From Streptomyces taklimakanensis (lineage in GTDB: Bacteria; Actinomycetota; Actinomycetes; Streptomycetales; Streptomycetaceae): 64,000 nucleotides of DNA. The stretch covers positions 3,784,001 through 3,848,000 of the forward strand of contig NZ_WIXO01000001.1 in assembly GCF_009709575.1 (NCBI RefSeq). The letters run 5' to 3'. Both the position numbers and the translations under genes were made by a program. Below the pieces are notes generated by a model. The model was not told the origin of the DNA and did not search any database. It was given only the letters and a program-made list of their open reading frames with translations. Position 1 is the first letter of the stretch; each line of letters opens with the position of its first letter. Positions 43,345 to 51,769 of the stretch are shown here, piece after piece.

Positions 43345-45120
43345 TCACGGCAGCCCGTGGACGTGCGGTCCGACCGTGTTCGACCAGCGGTTCCCGTTCG
43401 CCGCGTCCCAGTTGGTGGACCAGGTCATGGCGCCGCGGATGCCCGGGTAGGTCTTCGCCGGCTTGAACGAACCGCAGTTCGTGCCCTTGGCCAGGCAGTC
43501 CAACGCGGCGTTCACCACGGACGGGTCGACGTAGCCGGAACCGGCGCCCCGGGTGGAGGCGGGGGTGCCGATCCCCACCTGGGACGGGTCGAGGCCACCC
43601 TCCAGCTGGATGCAGGCCAGCGCGGTGAGGAAGTCGACCGAGCCCTGCGAGTACACCCTGCCGTCGCAGCCCAGCATCGAACCGCTGTTGTAGTACTGCA
43701 TGTTGACGACCGTGAGGATGTCCTTCACGTTCAGCGCCAGCTTGAAGTACTCGGTCGAGGTCGACTGCATGTCGATCGTCTGCGGCGCCATGGTGAGGAC
43801 CATGTCGGGCCCGGCCTTCGCCGACAGCGAGCGCAGCGCCCGGGTGAGGTGGGTCGAGTCGATGCCGTGTTCGAGGTCGATGTCGACGCCGTCGAACCCG
43901 TACTCCTGCATCAGCCGGTGGGCGCTGTCGGCGAAGCGCGCGGCCGAGGCGGAGTCGTTGACGATGACGTTGCCCTTCTCGCCGCCCACCGAGATGATCA
44001 CCTTCTTGCCCTCGGCCTGCTTGGCGGCGATGTCGTCCTTGAACTCCCGCACCGAGGAGTAGCCGAGCGCCGGGTCGAGGTTGAAGGTGATCTCGCCCGG
44101 GTCGGCCGTGGAGTCGGCGAAGGAGACGGCGATGATGTCGTACTGGTCCTGGACGTCGCGCAGCTTCTGGACCGTCGCGCCGTTGTCGAAGTTCTGCCAG
44201 TAACCCGTCACCGCGTGCTTCGGCACGCCCGCGCCGGGCTCCCCGCCGCCGTCCCGTTCGCGGGTGGTGACGGTGACGGGGGCGGACCTCGTCGACTCGC
44301 CGGCGCCGTTGACGGCGCTGACGCGGAACTCGTAGGAGGTGGCGGGCGACAGGCCGGTCACGGTCGCCGAGGTGCCCTGGACGGATTGGACCCTCTCGCC
44401 GTCGCGGTGGACGTGGTAGCCGGTGGCGCCGGCGGTGGCGTTCCAGGTCAGGGTGACCGAGGTGGAGGTGGTCCGGCCGACGGTCAGTCCGTCGGGCGCG
44501 GCCGGGGGCTCCGGCTCGGGGTCGGGCTCGCCCGGATCGCCGCCGGGGCCGGTGAGGGAGACGTCGTCGACGTGGTAGGCGCTCTGGCCGTACCAGCCGT
44601 GGGTGTGGACGGTGACCGAGGTGGTGTTCGGTCCGGTGGTGAAGGACGTCCTCAACTGCTGCCAGCCGGAGGTGCCCGGGGTCCAGGTGGAGACGTCGGT
44701 GGTGCCGGTGCCCGTCGCGCCGAGGTAGACGTAGGAGCCCTGCACCCAGGCGTCGAGCCGGTACTCGGAGTTCGGCCGCACGGGGACGGTCTGGGCGCAG
44801 CGGGCGTTGTCATCGTTCGACGGCGTGGCCTTCAGCGCGGACGATCCGCCGTGCACCGGGGAGGAGACGATCGCGCCGCTGCCGGCGGAGCAGGTCCAAC
44901 TCCCCAACCCGGACTCGAAGCCGGGGTTCTTCACCAGGTTCGCCTCGGCGGCGTCGGCGCTGCCGGCCGACCAGCCGAAGGCCGGCGAACCGGCCGCGAT
45001 CACGGCCGCGCCGAGCACCGCGACGATCCTGGCGCGGGCGCCGGGGCGGCGGCCCTTCGAGGCCGCGTCACTCCTCCCGGCTCTCCCGGCCCTGCCGGTT
45101 CCTCGCGTCGTGCGTTCCAC
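43345..45120 (-). CDS. secreted GH18 chitinase with carbohydrate-binding and fibronectin III domains
   Basis: 591 residues from GTG 45120, which has GGAGG six bases upstream. An Arg-rich n-region and a hydrophobic helix end near SADAAEA (residue 60). A CBM4/9-like beta sandwich follows (61-190, LVKNPGFESGLGSWTC to AYHVDDVSL), then a Pro/Glu linker, a fibronectin III domain (207-287) and the GH18 barrel (300-591). The catalytic motif FDGVDIDLEHG gives D410, D413, D415 and acid E417. It cuts chitin outside the cell. The dyad at 45199-45213 matches the DasR operator, so N-acetylglucosamine control is expected. Conserved GYW near 306-308 marks the substrate strand. Confidence 0.95.
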   Translation of the reverse strand: MERTTRGTGRAGRAGRSDAASKGRRPGARARIVAVLGAAVIAAGSPAFGWSAGSADAAEANLVKNPGFESGLGSWTCSAGSGAIVSSPVHGGSSALKATPSNDDNARCAQTVPVRPNSEYRLDAWVQGSYVYLGATGTGTTDVSTWTPGTSGWQQLRTSFTTGPNTTSVTVHTHGWYGQSAYHVDDVSLTGPGGDPGEPDPEPEPPAAPDGLTVGRTTSTSVTLTWNATAGATGYHVHRDGERVQSVQGTSATVTGLSPATSYEFRVSAVNGAGESTRSAPVTVTTRERDGGGEPGAGVPKHAVTGYWQNFDNGATVQKLRDVQDQYDIIAVSFADSTADPGEITFNLDPALGYSSVREFKDDIAAKQAEGKKVIISVGGEKGNVIVNDSASAARFADSAHRLMQEYGFDGVDIDLEHGIDSTHLTRALRSLSAKAGPDMVLTMAPQTIDMQSTSTEYFKLALNVKDILTVVNMQYYNSGSMLGCDGRVYSQGSVDFLTALACIQLEGGLDPSQVGIGTPASTRGAGSGYVDPSVVNAALDCLAKGTNCGSFKPAKTYPGIRGAMTWSTNWDAANGNRWSNTVGPHVHGLP

Positions 45121-45512
45121 TACTGCCTCCGTGCGTTGGGGGGTGAGAGCGCGTGGGGAGCGCATGGAAGACGGTGGCCACCGTGCTGAGCCGGAAGGAT
45201 GGTTCAGACCAATGGGGGTGTCAAGGGGGGCGGGAGGCCGAGAGGCGGCAGGGGCGGCCGGGGAGCCGCGCGAAACCCGCCCAGGGACCGCCCGTGGTCC
45301 TCGCCGAGGGGCGCGAGACGCCCGGAAGAACCCGCCGATTCGCCCCCGGTGCCCCCAATGTGGCGGTGTCGCGGCACGCTCCGTGCCCTCCGCCTTCCGG
45401 TAAGTGTTCTCTACCGCCCAAACCGCCTATAGGCTGCTGAGTCGGCAGAACCGAAAGGCTCCACGGGGCAGAGCAGTACCGCAGGACAGTTCTTGGACAG
45501 GGGAATCCCCAC
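45121..45512. other. 392-base intergenic region between chitinase and Tad locus
   Basis: Divergent promoter region. It holds the DasR-like site (45199-45213) on the chitinase side. On the Tad side, TATAGG/TAGGCT (45428-45435) may be a -10 box for the gene at 45513, with no good -35. The middle (about 45220-45400) is GC-rich with no ORF or repeat I would support. Confidence 0.4.
45199..45213 (-). promoter_or_regulatory. DasR-responsive element (dre) upstream of chitinase
   Basis: On the chitinase strand the site reads ATTGGTCTGAACCAT. The core TGGTCT-ACCA agrees with the dre consensus TGGTCTAGACCA except for the two central bases (GA for AG). It lies 79-93 bases before the start codon, the right place for a repressor of a chitinase promoter. 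Confidence 0.7.
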
Positions 45513-46430
45513 GTGCCCACCGCGATAGCCGTCACCAGCGCCGACCTGGTGCTCCCCCCGCCCGACGCGCACACGCCGACGGCGCACGTGCTGACGCCGC
45601 CCGACCGGCAACCGCTGGACGCGGCGCTCCGCGAGACGCACCTGATGCTCGAACAGCACGGCCACGCCGTCGTGCTCTACCCCTCGTCCGTCCCCGCCGA
45701 CGTCGTCCGGCGGCTGCACACCATCCGTTCGGTGCTGGAGAGCGACCGCATCGCCCTGCTGGAGGTCGACCTCCCCCCGCTGGCCACCGCCGTACTGGCC
45801 CTCCAGCTGCGCCAGTTGTCCGTCTGCGACTTCAGCCCCGGCGTCCTGGGCGCCGCCGTCCGCCTGTTGACCCACTACGTGTACGCGGGCGCGCTGCTGA
45901 CCTCCGTCGCCCGGCTGGACCGTGTGCCCGTCGGTCTCACCGCGCACGCCAGGTCCTGGGTGCCCGGCACCCGGTTCGCCGTGCTCGCCGGCCCCCGGCC
46001 CCACCTGGTGAAGGCCGACGGTGACGGAGCGCTCGCCGGCCCCGGGTTCGCCACCCGGCTCACCTACGCCGCCGGCCGGGTCGCCCCCGACTGGGTGACC
46101 GACACCCTCGCCCCCGGGTGGCGGGTGCACGGCGTCCAGGAGGTGGAGCTGCCCGCCGAGTCGCCCCGCTGGTGGGGGACGGGCAAGCTGGTGGAGTTCG
46201 TCGCGGCCATCCCGGACGTCTCCGTCCTGTACCAACTCGTCAGCTCGGTACGGCGTGAGGAGTGCCACTGGTGCGGCCTGGAGCTGATCGGCGACCGGTG
46301 CGCGTTCTGCTCCGCCCCCGCGGCGCCGTCCGAGGCCCGCGACACCACCGGAGCCCACGGCGCTCCCCGAACCCACCGAGGCGCCCTGCCGACCGGTCGT
46401 GGCGCCCCCCTTCCCGACCGGACCCGCTGA
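45513..46430 (+). CDS. Tad-locus head protein with C-terminal zinc-ribbon-like motif, function unknown
   Basis: 305 residues from GTG 45513. No signal peptide. A central Ala/Leu/Val-rich region (about 80-150, ALLEVDLPPLATAVLALQLRQLS) is followed by a mixed alpha/beta part (VPVGLTAHARSWVPGTRFAVLAGPRPHLV). Near residues 253-271 is CHWCGLELIGDRCAFC, a double C-x2-C knuckle that should bind zinc. The last 30 residues are disordered Ala/Pro/Gly-rich. The N-terminal two-thirds is not a family I can name. As first gene of the Tad block and 118 bases before cpaB it may be a regulatory or assembly factor; this is inference from position only. Confidence 0.75.
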   Translation: MPTAIAVTSADLVLPPPDAHTPTAHVLTPPDRQPLDAALRETHLMLEQHGHAVVLYPSSVPADVVRRLHTIRSVLESDRIALLEVDLPPLATAVLALQLRQLSVCDFSPGVLGAAVRLLTHYVYAGALLTSVARLDRVPVGLTAHARSWVPGTRFAVLAGPRPHLVKADGDGALAGPGFATRLTYAAGRVAPDWVTDTLAPGWRVHGVQEVELPAESPRWWGTGKLVEFVAAIPDVSVLYQLVSSVRREECHWCGLELIGDRCAFCSAPAAPSEARDTTGAHGAPRTHRGALPTGRGAPLPDRTR

Positions 46431-46547
46431 GGTGCTCCGCCACCGCCCCGGCGGGACCGGGGCCACGACACGGCCGCGCACGGCCCCCGCCGCCGGAACC
46501 GACCACCGCCGCCGCCCCCGAACGAGGTAAACGAGGTAGCCGCCACC

Positions 46548-47249
46548 ATGAACTCACGCCAGCGTCGCGGCGTCATCCTGCTGCTCCTGTCCGTGCTGTG
46601 CGCCCTGGGCGCCTTCGCGGGGGTGCTGTCGGTGATCGACGACGTGGAGTCGAAGGTCGGTCCGGAGGTCACCGCGTACCGGCTGGCCCGGGACGTGCCG
46701 GCCTACCGGGCGCTCGACACCGGCTCGGTGGAGGAGGTCTCCATACCGGAACGCTGGCTGTCGGACACCGCGATCACCGACATCGACGACGTGAAGGGCA
46801 AGATCGCCGCGGGCCCCCTCAAGGCGGGCTCCCTGCTCCAGTCCGACATGGTGATCGACCGGCCCGAACTGCAGCGGGGCGAACAGGAGATCGCCATCAT
46901 GATCGACGCGGAGACCGGTGTCGCGGGCAAGATCCGGTCCGGTTCCCGCGTCAACATCTACGCCACCTTCCGCGACAAGAACGAGAACGAGGTCTCCAAG
47001 GTGATCGTCGACCACGCCCGCGTCATCGACGTCGGCGAACTCACCCCCATCTCCCGGGACCGGAACGAGGACGTCGACCGCGACTCCGAAGCGGTGCCGA
47101 TCACCTTCGCGCTGAGCACCGTGGACGCCCAGCGGGTGGCCTTCGCCGAGTCCTTCGCCGTGAACGTCCGGCTGGCCCTGGTCGCCCCCGGCGACGAGAC
47201 CCCCATCTCCGAGGAAGACCGCACCTACACCCTCGTCGGGGACAAGTGA
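46548..47249 (+). CDS. cpaB: Flp pilus assembly protein CpaB/RcpC
   Basis: 233 residues from ATG 46548. N-terminal transmembrane helix (about 8-28), then a SAF domain (TAYRLARDVPAYRALDTGSVEEVSIPERWL, about 41-70) and a RcpC/CpaB beta domain (GEQEIAIMIDAETGVAGKIRSGSRVNIYATF, about 111-141). In Gram-negative bacteria CpaB helps the secretin, but here there is no outer membrane, so it probably acts between the membrane platform and the cell wall. It starts the pilus-assembly part of the locus; the gap to the TadZ gene is seven bases. Confidence 0.88.
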   Translation: MNSRQRRGVILLLLSVLCALGAFAGVLSVIDDVESKVGPEVTAYRLARDVPAYRALDTGSVEEVSIPERWLSDTAITDIDDVKGKIAAGPLKAGSLLQSDMVIDRPELQRGEQEIAIMIDAETGVAGKIRSGSRVNIYATFRDKNENEVSKVIVDHARVIDVGELTPISRDRNEDVDRDSEAVPITFALSTVDAQRVAFAESFAVNVRLALVAPGDETPISEEDRTYTLVGDK

Positions 47250-47256
47250 GGCACGG

Positions 47257-48510
47257 ATGGTCACACGCATCCTCCCGGCCGTCGGCGACGCGGACGCCGC
47301 CCGCTCCGTGACGGCCCTGCTGAGCCGGCTCCCCGACACCGAGGCCGCGCCGCCCGCCGGCGACTCCACCTCGCTGCTGGACGCCCTGGCGGCGACGGCC
47401 GGCGAGTCGGTGGCCGACCTCCCCGAGGTCGTCCTCGTCCACGAACGCATCGGACCGGTCCCCGCCCTGGACCTCATCCGCCAGGTCGCGCTGCGCTTCC
47501 CGGCGGTCGGGGTGGTCCTGGTGACCGCCGACACCTCCCCCGGCCTGTACTCGGCGGCCATGGACGCCGGCGCGCGCGGCGTGGTCGGGCTGCCCCTGTC
47601 GTACGACGAACTGGCGGCACGGGTGGGCGCCGCCGCGCAGTGGGCGACGGGCGTACGACGGCACCTGGGCCCCGGTCCGGACGTCCTGGCCGGCCCCGGC
47701 GGCACCGTCGTCACCGTCACCGGCGCCAAGGGCGGGGTGGGCACCACGCTGCTGGCCGTCCAACTGGCCCTCGCCGCCCGCGCCTCGGGCCGCGGCACCG
47801 CACTGGTCGACATGGACCTCCAGGCCGGCGACGTGGGCTCCTACCTCGACGTCCAGTTCCGCCGGTCGATCGCCGACCTCGCCGGCATCAACGACATCTC
47901 GCCGCGCGTGCTCGACGACGCCGTCTACTCCCACTCCACCGGGGTCGCCCTGCTCCTCGCCCCGGCCGAGGGCGAACGTGGCGAGGAGGTCGACGACCGC
48001 GCGACCCGTCAGGTCCTCGGCGCGCTGCGGTCCCGCTACGAGGTCGTGGTGATCGACTGCGGCACGCAGATGAACGCCGCCAACGCCGCCGCCGTGGAGA
48101 CGGCGGACACGGCGCTGCTGGTCACCACCCCCGACGTGGTCGCCGTGCGCGCCGCCAAGCGCATGGTCCGCCTCTGGGACCGGCTCCAGGTCCGCAAGGC
48201 GGAGGAGACGACGACGGTCGTCAACCGGCACACCCGCAGCGCCGAGATCCACCCGCAGCTCATCGCGCAGATCGTCCGCACCCGGATCGCGCGCACCGCC
48301 GTTCCGGCCAACTTCAGGGAACTCCAGGGTGCCGTGGACTCCGGTCGGATGCAGGACCTGGACAGCCGCGGCGCCGTCAAACAGGCGATGTGGGCCCTGG
48401 CCGGGGAACTGGGCCTGGTCGGCGCGGCCGACGGTGCGGACGGAACGGGCCGCAGGGGCCCCGCGGGTCGGGGCCGGCGCCGCAGGGGAGGCGTCGAACG
48501 GCACTCCTAG
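47257..48510 (+). CDS. tadZ: TadZ/CpaE-like ATPase, pilus localisation factor
   Basis: 417 residues. Residues 1-130 look like a degenerate receiver domain (VVLVHERIGPVPALDLIRQVA, VGVVLVTADTSPGLYSAAMDAGARG). The ParA-like domain (about 148-370) has the deviant Walker A TGAKGGVGTT (155-164), VDMDLQAGDVGSYLD, and VVIDCGTQMN as a Walker-B-like strand. The C-terminal tail is Arg/Gly-rich. TadZ/CpaE places the Tad secretion ATPase in the cell. It follows cpaB by seven bases and precedes the pseudopilin genes, the normal order in actinobacterial tad clusters. The sequence of the deviant Walker A is intact, so ATP binding is expected. Confidence 0.88.
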   Translation: MVTRILPAVGDADAARSVTALLSRLPDTEAAPPAGDSTSLLDALAATAGESVADLPEVVLVHERIGPVPALDLIRQVALRFPAVGVVLVTADTSPGLYSAAMDAGARGVVGLPLSYDELAARVGAAAQWATGVRRHLGPGPDVLAGPGGTVVTVTGAKGGVGTTLLAVQLALAARASGRGTALVDMDLQAGDVGSYLDVQFRRSIADLAGINDISPRVLDDAVYSHSTGVALLLAPAEGERGEEVDDRATRQVLGALRSRYEVVVIDCGTQMNAANAAAVETADTALLVTTPDVVAVRAAKRMVRLWDRLQVRKAEETTTVVNRHTRSAEIHPQLIAQIVRTRIARTAVPANFRELQGAVDSGRMQDLDSRGAVKQAMWALAGELGLVGAADGADGTGRRGPAGRGRRRRGGVERHS

Positions 48511-48565
48511 GGGCAGCAACGCAGTGGACCGGTCACCGGGGTCGGGACCGGGGGAGGGAAGACCG

Positions 48566-49006
48566 ATGCGCGCCACGCGGACACCGGACCGCGCGGGCGG
48601 CCACGCCCCGGAACGGGGACGGCACCCGCGGCGGGGCCGGAGCCGGGAGCGGGAGGGGGACGCCGGCCAGACGATCGTCGAGTTCGTCGGCACGCTGCCC
48701 CTGATCCTGGTCGTCCTGGCGCTGATGTGGCAGTTCGTGCTGATCGGCTACACCTTCACCCTCGCCGGCGACGCCGCCGACCGGGGCGCCCGCGCGGCCG
48801 CGGTGGACGGGGACTGCACCGGGGAGGCCCTGGAGGACCTGCCGGCGGCCTGGCGCGGCTCGGCCGACGTCCAAGGCTGCGGCTCCGGGGGCGCCATGGT
48901 CACGGTCACCGTCCACCTGAGGGTGCCGGTGCTCTTCCCCGGCGGAGCGAACCTGCCGATGACGATCACCGGGAAGGCGGGCGCGGTGAAGGAGGGACGG
49001 GAGTGA
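48566..49006 (+). CDS. tadE: TadE-family pseudopilin
   Basis: 146 residues from ATG 48566 with GGGAGGGA upstream (an in-frame GTG at 48524 is possible). The N-terminal 33 residues are polar and Arg/Gly-rich. Then comes GQTIVEFVGTLPLILVVLALMWQF (about 35-58), a prepilin-like helix with the cleavage-site pattern G-x4-E. The rest is a short extracytoplasmic beta segment with two cysteines (DGDCTG, VQGCGS), possibly disulfide-linked. It should be cleaved by the A24 peptidase encoded downstream and act in pilus assembly. Its stop overlaps the next start by four bases (GTGA). Confidence 0.85.
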   Translation: MRATRTPDRAGGHAPERGRHPRRGRSREREGDAGQTIVEFVGTLPLILVVLALMWQFVLIGYTFTLAGDAADRGARAAAVDGDCTGEALEDLPAAWRGSADVQGCGSGGAMVTVTVHLRVPVLFPGGANLPMTITGKAGAVKEGRE

Positions 49007-49392
49007 ACAGGCCCCGAGGCCACCGACCCGGGCGGCTCCGCCGGCGGAGCCGCCCCGACCGCGGTCAGGCCGCCCTGGAGTTCGTCGGCTTCCTCCCGCT
49101 GCTCCTGCTGGTCGGGCTCGCCGCGATCCAGCTCGGCCTGGTCGCCTACGCCGCCCAACAGGCCGGCACGGGAGCCCGCGCCGCCGCCCGCGCCGAGTCG
49201 ATCGAGGACGGGGACGTCGGCGGCGAACGGGCCGGCCGCGCCGCCGTCAGCGACTGGCTCGACACCGAGATCGGGATCAGCGCCTCGGACGACGAGGTGA
49301 CCGCCACCGTCACGGTGGACATCCCCTCGATCGTTCCCGGCATCGACGGCTTCGGCACGGTGAGGAGGAGCTCCACCATGCCCCGCGGCTGA
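49003..49392 (+). CDS. second TadE-like pseudopilin
   Basis: 129 residues from GTG 49003, overlapping the previous stop. Arg-rich N-terminus, then GQAALEFVGFLPLLLLVGLAAIQLGLVAYAA (about 21-51), again with G-x4-E before a hydrophobic helix, and ARAAARAESIEDGD, typical of TadE proteins. The mature domain (about 75-120, DDEVTATVTVDIPSIVPGIDG) is short. Two tandem TadE-like genes are common in actinobacterial tad loci; they may form a hetero-oligomer that primes Flp assembly. Followed by tadA after 57 bases. Confidence 0.83.
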   Translation: MNRPRGHRPGRLRRRSRPDRGQAALEFVGFLPLLLLVGLAAIQLGLVAYAAQQAGTGARAAARAESIEDGDVGGERAGRAAVSDWLDTEIGISASDDEVTATVTVDIPSIVPGIDGFGTVRRSSTMPRG

Positions 49393-49449
49393 CCCCCGCC
49401 CGTCCCCGGACCGACCGCACCACCCCAAAGGACCCAGGAGGAGTTGGCG

Positions 49450-50787
49450 ATGAGCCTGAGGGCGCGCCTCACCGCACCCGAGACGGCCGGTGAACAGCAG
49501 GACGAGGGCCGGCTCGTCTCGGTCTACCGCGCCAAACTGCTGGAGGAGATCGACCTCGCGGAGATGTCGGCCCTCGCGGCGGCCGAGCGCCGCGTCCGCC
49601 TGGAACGGGTGCTGGGCCACATCATCAGCCGCGAGGGCCCGGTGCTCTCCACCCAGGAGCGCTCCCTCCTGATCCGCCGCGTCGTGGACGAGGCCCTGGG
49701 CCTGGGGATCCTGGAACCGCTGCTGGAGGACGCCTCCATCACCGAGATCATGGTCAACGGCCCCGACCAGGTCTTCGTCGAGCGGGCCGGCCGCGTCGAA
49801 CGCCTCCCGCTGCGCTTCGCCTCCACCGAGCAGTTGATGCAGACCATCGAGCGCATCGTCTCCACCGTCAACCGCCGCGTCGACGAGTCCAACCCCATGG
49901 TCGACGCCCGCCTCCCCTCCGGGGAGCGCGTCAACGTCATCATCCCGCCGCTGTCCCTGACCGGGCCCGCGCTCACCATCCGGCGCTTCCCCCGCGCCTA
50001 CACCCTCCACGAGATGATCGGCCTGGGGACGCTGGACGAACACATGCTCCTGCTGCTGTCGGGGCTGGTCCGCGCCCGCTTCAACGTCGTCGTCTCCGGC
50101 GCCACGGGCTCCGGCAAGACCACCCTGCTCAACGCGCTGTCCGGGCTGATCCCCGACGGCGAGCGCATCATCACCATCGAGGACGCCGCCGAACTCCAGC
50201 TCCAACAGAGCCACGTCATCAGCCTGGAGAGCCGTCCCGCCAACGTCGAGGGCCAGGGCCGGATCACCATCCGCGACCTGGTGCGCAACTCCCTGCGCAT
50301 GCGCCCCGACCGCATCATCGTCGGCGAGGTCCGCGGCGGCGAGACCCTCGACATGCTGCAGGCGATGTCCACCGGCCACGACGGATCGCTCGCCACCGTC
50401 CACGCCAACAGCGCCGAGGACGCCCTGATGCGCCTCCAGACCCTCGCCTCCATGTCGGAGGTGAAGATCCCCTTCGAGGCGCTGCGGGACCAGATCAACA
50501 GCTCCCTGGACGTCATCGTCCAGCTCGCCCGCCACCCCGACGGATCGCGCCGGGTCGGCGAGATCGCCGTCCTGGACTCCAGGGGCCGCGAGGAGTACCG
50601 CATCGTGACCGTCTGCCGCTTCGAGTCCCTGCCCGTGGGCGCGGACGGCGTCGTGCGCGGCGCCTTCCGCCACCTGCCCCTGCCGCGCCGTACGGCCGAA
50701 CGCCTCCACCTGAAGGGGGAGGCCGTACCACCCGCCTTCGGCGTCGCGCGGGACGACAGCCAACTCACCACCCGAGCAGCCACCTAG
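49450..50787 (+). CDS. tadA: TadA/CpaF pilus assembly ATPase
   Basis: 445 residues from ATG 49450 behind AGGAGGA. N-terminal helical domain (1-90), then the type II/IV secretion ATPase core: ASITEIMVNGPDQVFVERAG, the Walker A SGATGSGKTTLL (G217-T225), ITIEDAAELQLQ (the Asp box), and the Walker B RPDRIIVGEVRGGETLDMLQAMSTGHDGSLATVHANS with His box. It powers Flp pilus assembly as a hexamer on the inner side of the membrane. Next genes are TadB and TadC, 13 bases and then 30 bases apart. All catalytic signatures are intact. Confidence 0.95.
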   Translation: MSLRARLTAPETAGEQQDEGRLVSVYRAKLLEEIDLAEMSALAAAERRVRLERVLGHIISREGPVLSTQERSLLIRRVVDEALGLGILEPLLEDASITEIMVNGPDQVFVERAGRVERLPLRFASTEQLMQTIERIVSTVNRRVDESNPMVDARLPSGERVNVIIPPLSLTGPALTIRRFPRAYTLHEMIGLGTLDEHMLLLLSGLVRARFNVVVSGATGSGKTTLLNALSGLIPDGERIITIEDAAELQLQQSHVISLESRPANVEGQGRITIRDLVRNSLRMRPDRIIVGEVRGGETLDMLQAMSTGHDGSLATVHANSAEDALMRLQTLASMSEVKIPFEALRDQINSSLDVIVQLARHPDGSRRVGEIAVLDSRGREEYRIVTVCRFESLPVGADGVVRGAFRHLPLPRRTAERLHLKGEAVPPAFGVARDDSQLTTRAAT

Positions 50788-50800
50788 GAAGCCGCCCGAC

Positions 50801-51739
50801 ATGGACAATCTCGCGCTGCCGACGATCGGCGCCACCCTGCTCGCCGGTGTGCTCGCCGTCGCGGGCACCCACGCCTACTCCTCCGGAAGGGCGCAGCACC
50901 GGGAACTGGTCGACCGGCTCTCGCACAGTGGACAACCCGGGCCGGCCGGACGCCGCCGCCGGTTCGCCGGGATCGACCGGAGGGTGCGCAGGACCGGGGC
51001 CGGCCGCAGGATCGAGCTGAAGCTCGCCGCCACCGGACTCGACCTGACCCCGGGCGAGTTCCTCGTCCACATGGCGGTGGCGGTGGCCGGACTGTGGCTG
51101 CTGGCGTCCTCCGTCCTGGCCCCGTTCTTCGGCCCGGTCGCCGGGCTCGTCGGCCTCTGGAGCGCCAACGCCTTCCTCACCTGGCAGCGCAACCGGCGGA
51201 TCGAGGCGTTCATCGCCCAACTGCCCGAACTCTCCCGCGTCCTGGCCAACGCCACCCGCGCCGGACTCGCCCTGCGGACCGCGCTGAGCATGGCGGCCGA
51301 GGAGATGGACGCCCCCGCCGGCGACGAGATCGGCAGGGTCGCCGCCCAACTCGCCGTCGGCCACTCCATCGAGGACGCCCTCAACGAACTCGCCGAACGC
51401 CTGCCCTCACGCGAACTGGTCGTCCTGGTCACCACCCTGGTGCTCGCCAACCGGGCCGGCGGCGCGGTCGTCAGCTCCCTGCAGAACCTCACCCGCACCC
51501 TGGAGGAGCGCAAGGAGACCCGGCGCGAGGTGCGCACCCAGCTCTCCCAGGTGAACGTCACCGCCTACACCGTCCCGGCCATCGGGCTGGGCTCCATGCT
51601 GCTGATCGACACCATCGAACCCGGCGCCCTGGACCGGGTCACCGGCAGCTTCGCCGGCCAGGTCGCCGTGGTCGTCTCGATGGCCCTGTACGTCCTGGGA
51701 TTCGTCGCCATCCGCCGCATCTCCAGGATCGACGTCTGA
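50801..51739 (+). CDS. tadB: TadB, type II secretion F-family platform protein
   Basis: 312 residues with a first hydrophobic segment near residues 3-20, a pair of helices around 88-128 (FLVHMAVAVAGLWLLASSVLAPFFGPVAGLVGL), the cytoplasmic T2SSF domain (about 140-250, QLPELSRVLANATRAGLALRTALSMAAEE, NELAERLPSRELVVLVTTLVLANRAGGAVVSSLQNLTRTLEER) and two C-terminal helices. It forms with TadC the membrane base on which pilins are stacked. Start ATG 50801 follows tadA closely. The family pattern is complete. Confidence 0.9.
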   Translation: MDNLALPTIGATLLAGVLAVAGTHAYSSGRAQHRELVDRLSHSGQPGPAGRRRRFAGIDRRVRRTGAGRRIELKLAATGLDLTPGEFLVHMAVAVAGLWLLASSVLAPFFGPVAGLVGLWSANAFLTWQRNRRIEAFIAQLPELSRVLANATRAGLALRTALSMAAEEMDAPAGDEIGRVAAQLAVGHSIEDALNELAERLPSRELVVLVTTLVLANRAGGAVVSSLQNLTRTLEERKETRREVRTQLSQVNVTAYTVPAIGLGSMLLIDTIEPGALDRVTGSFAGQVAVVVSMALYVLGFVAIRRISRIDV

Positions 51740-51769
51740 GGCGACGGGAGAGGGAAGGGAGGACAGGAC

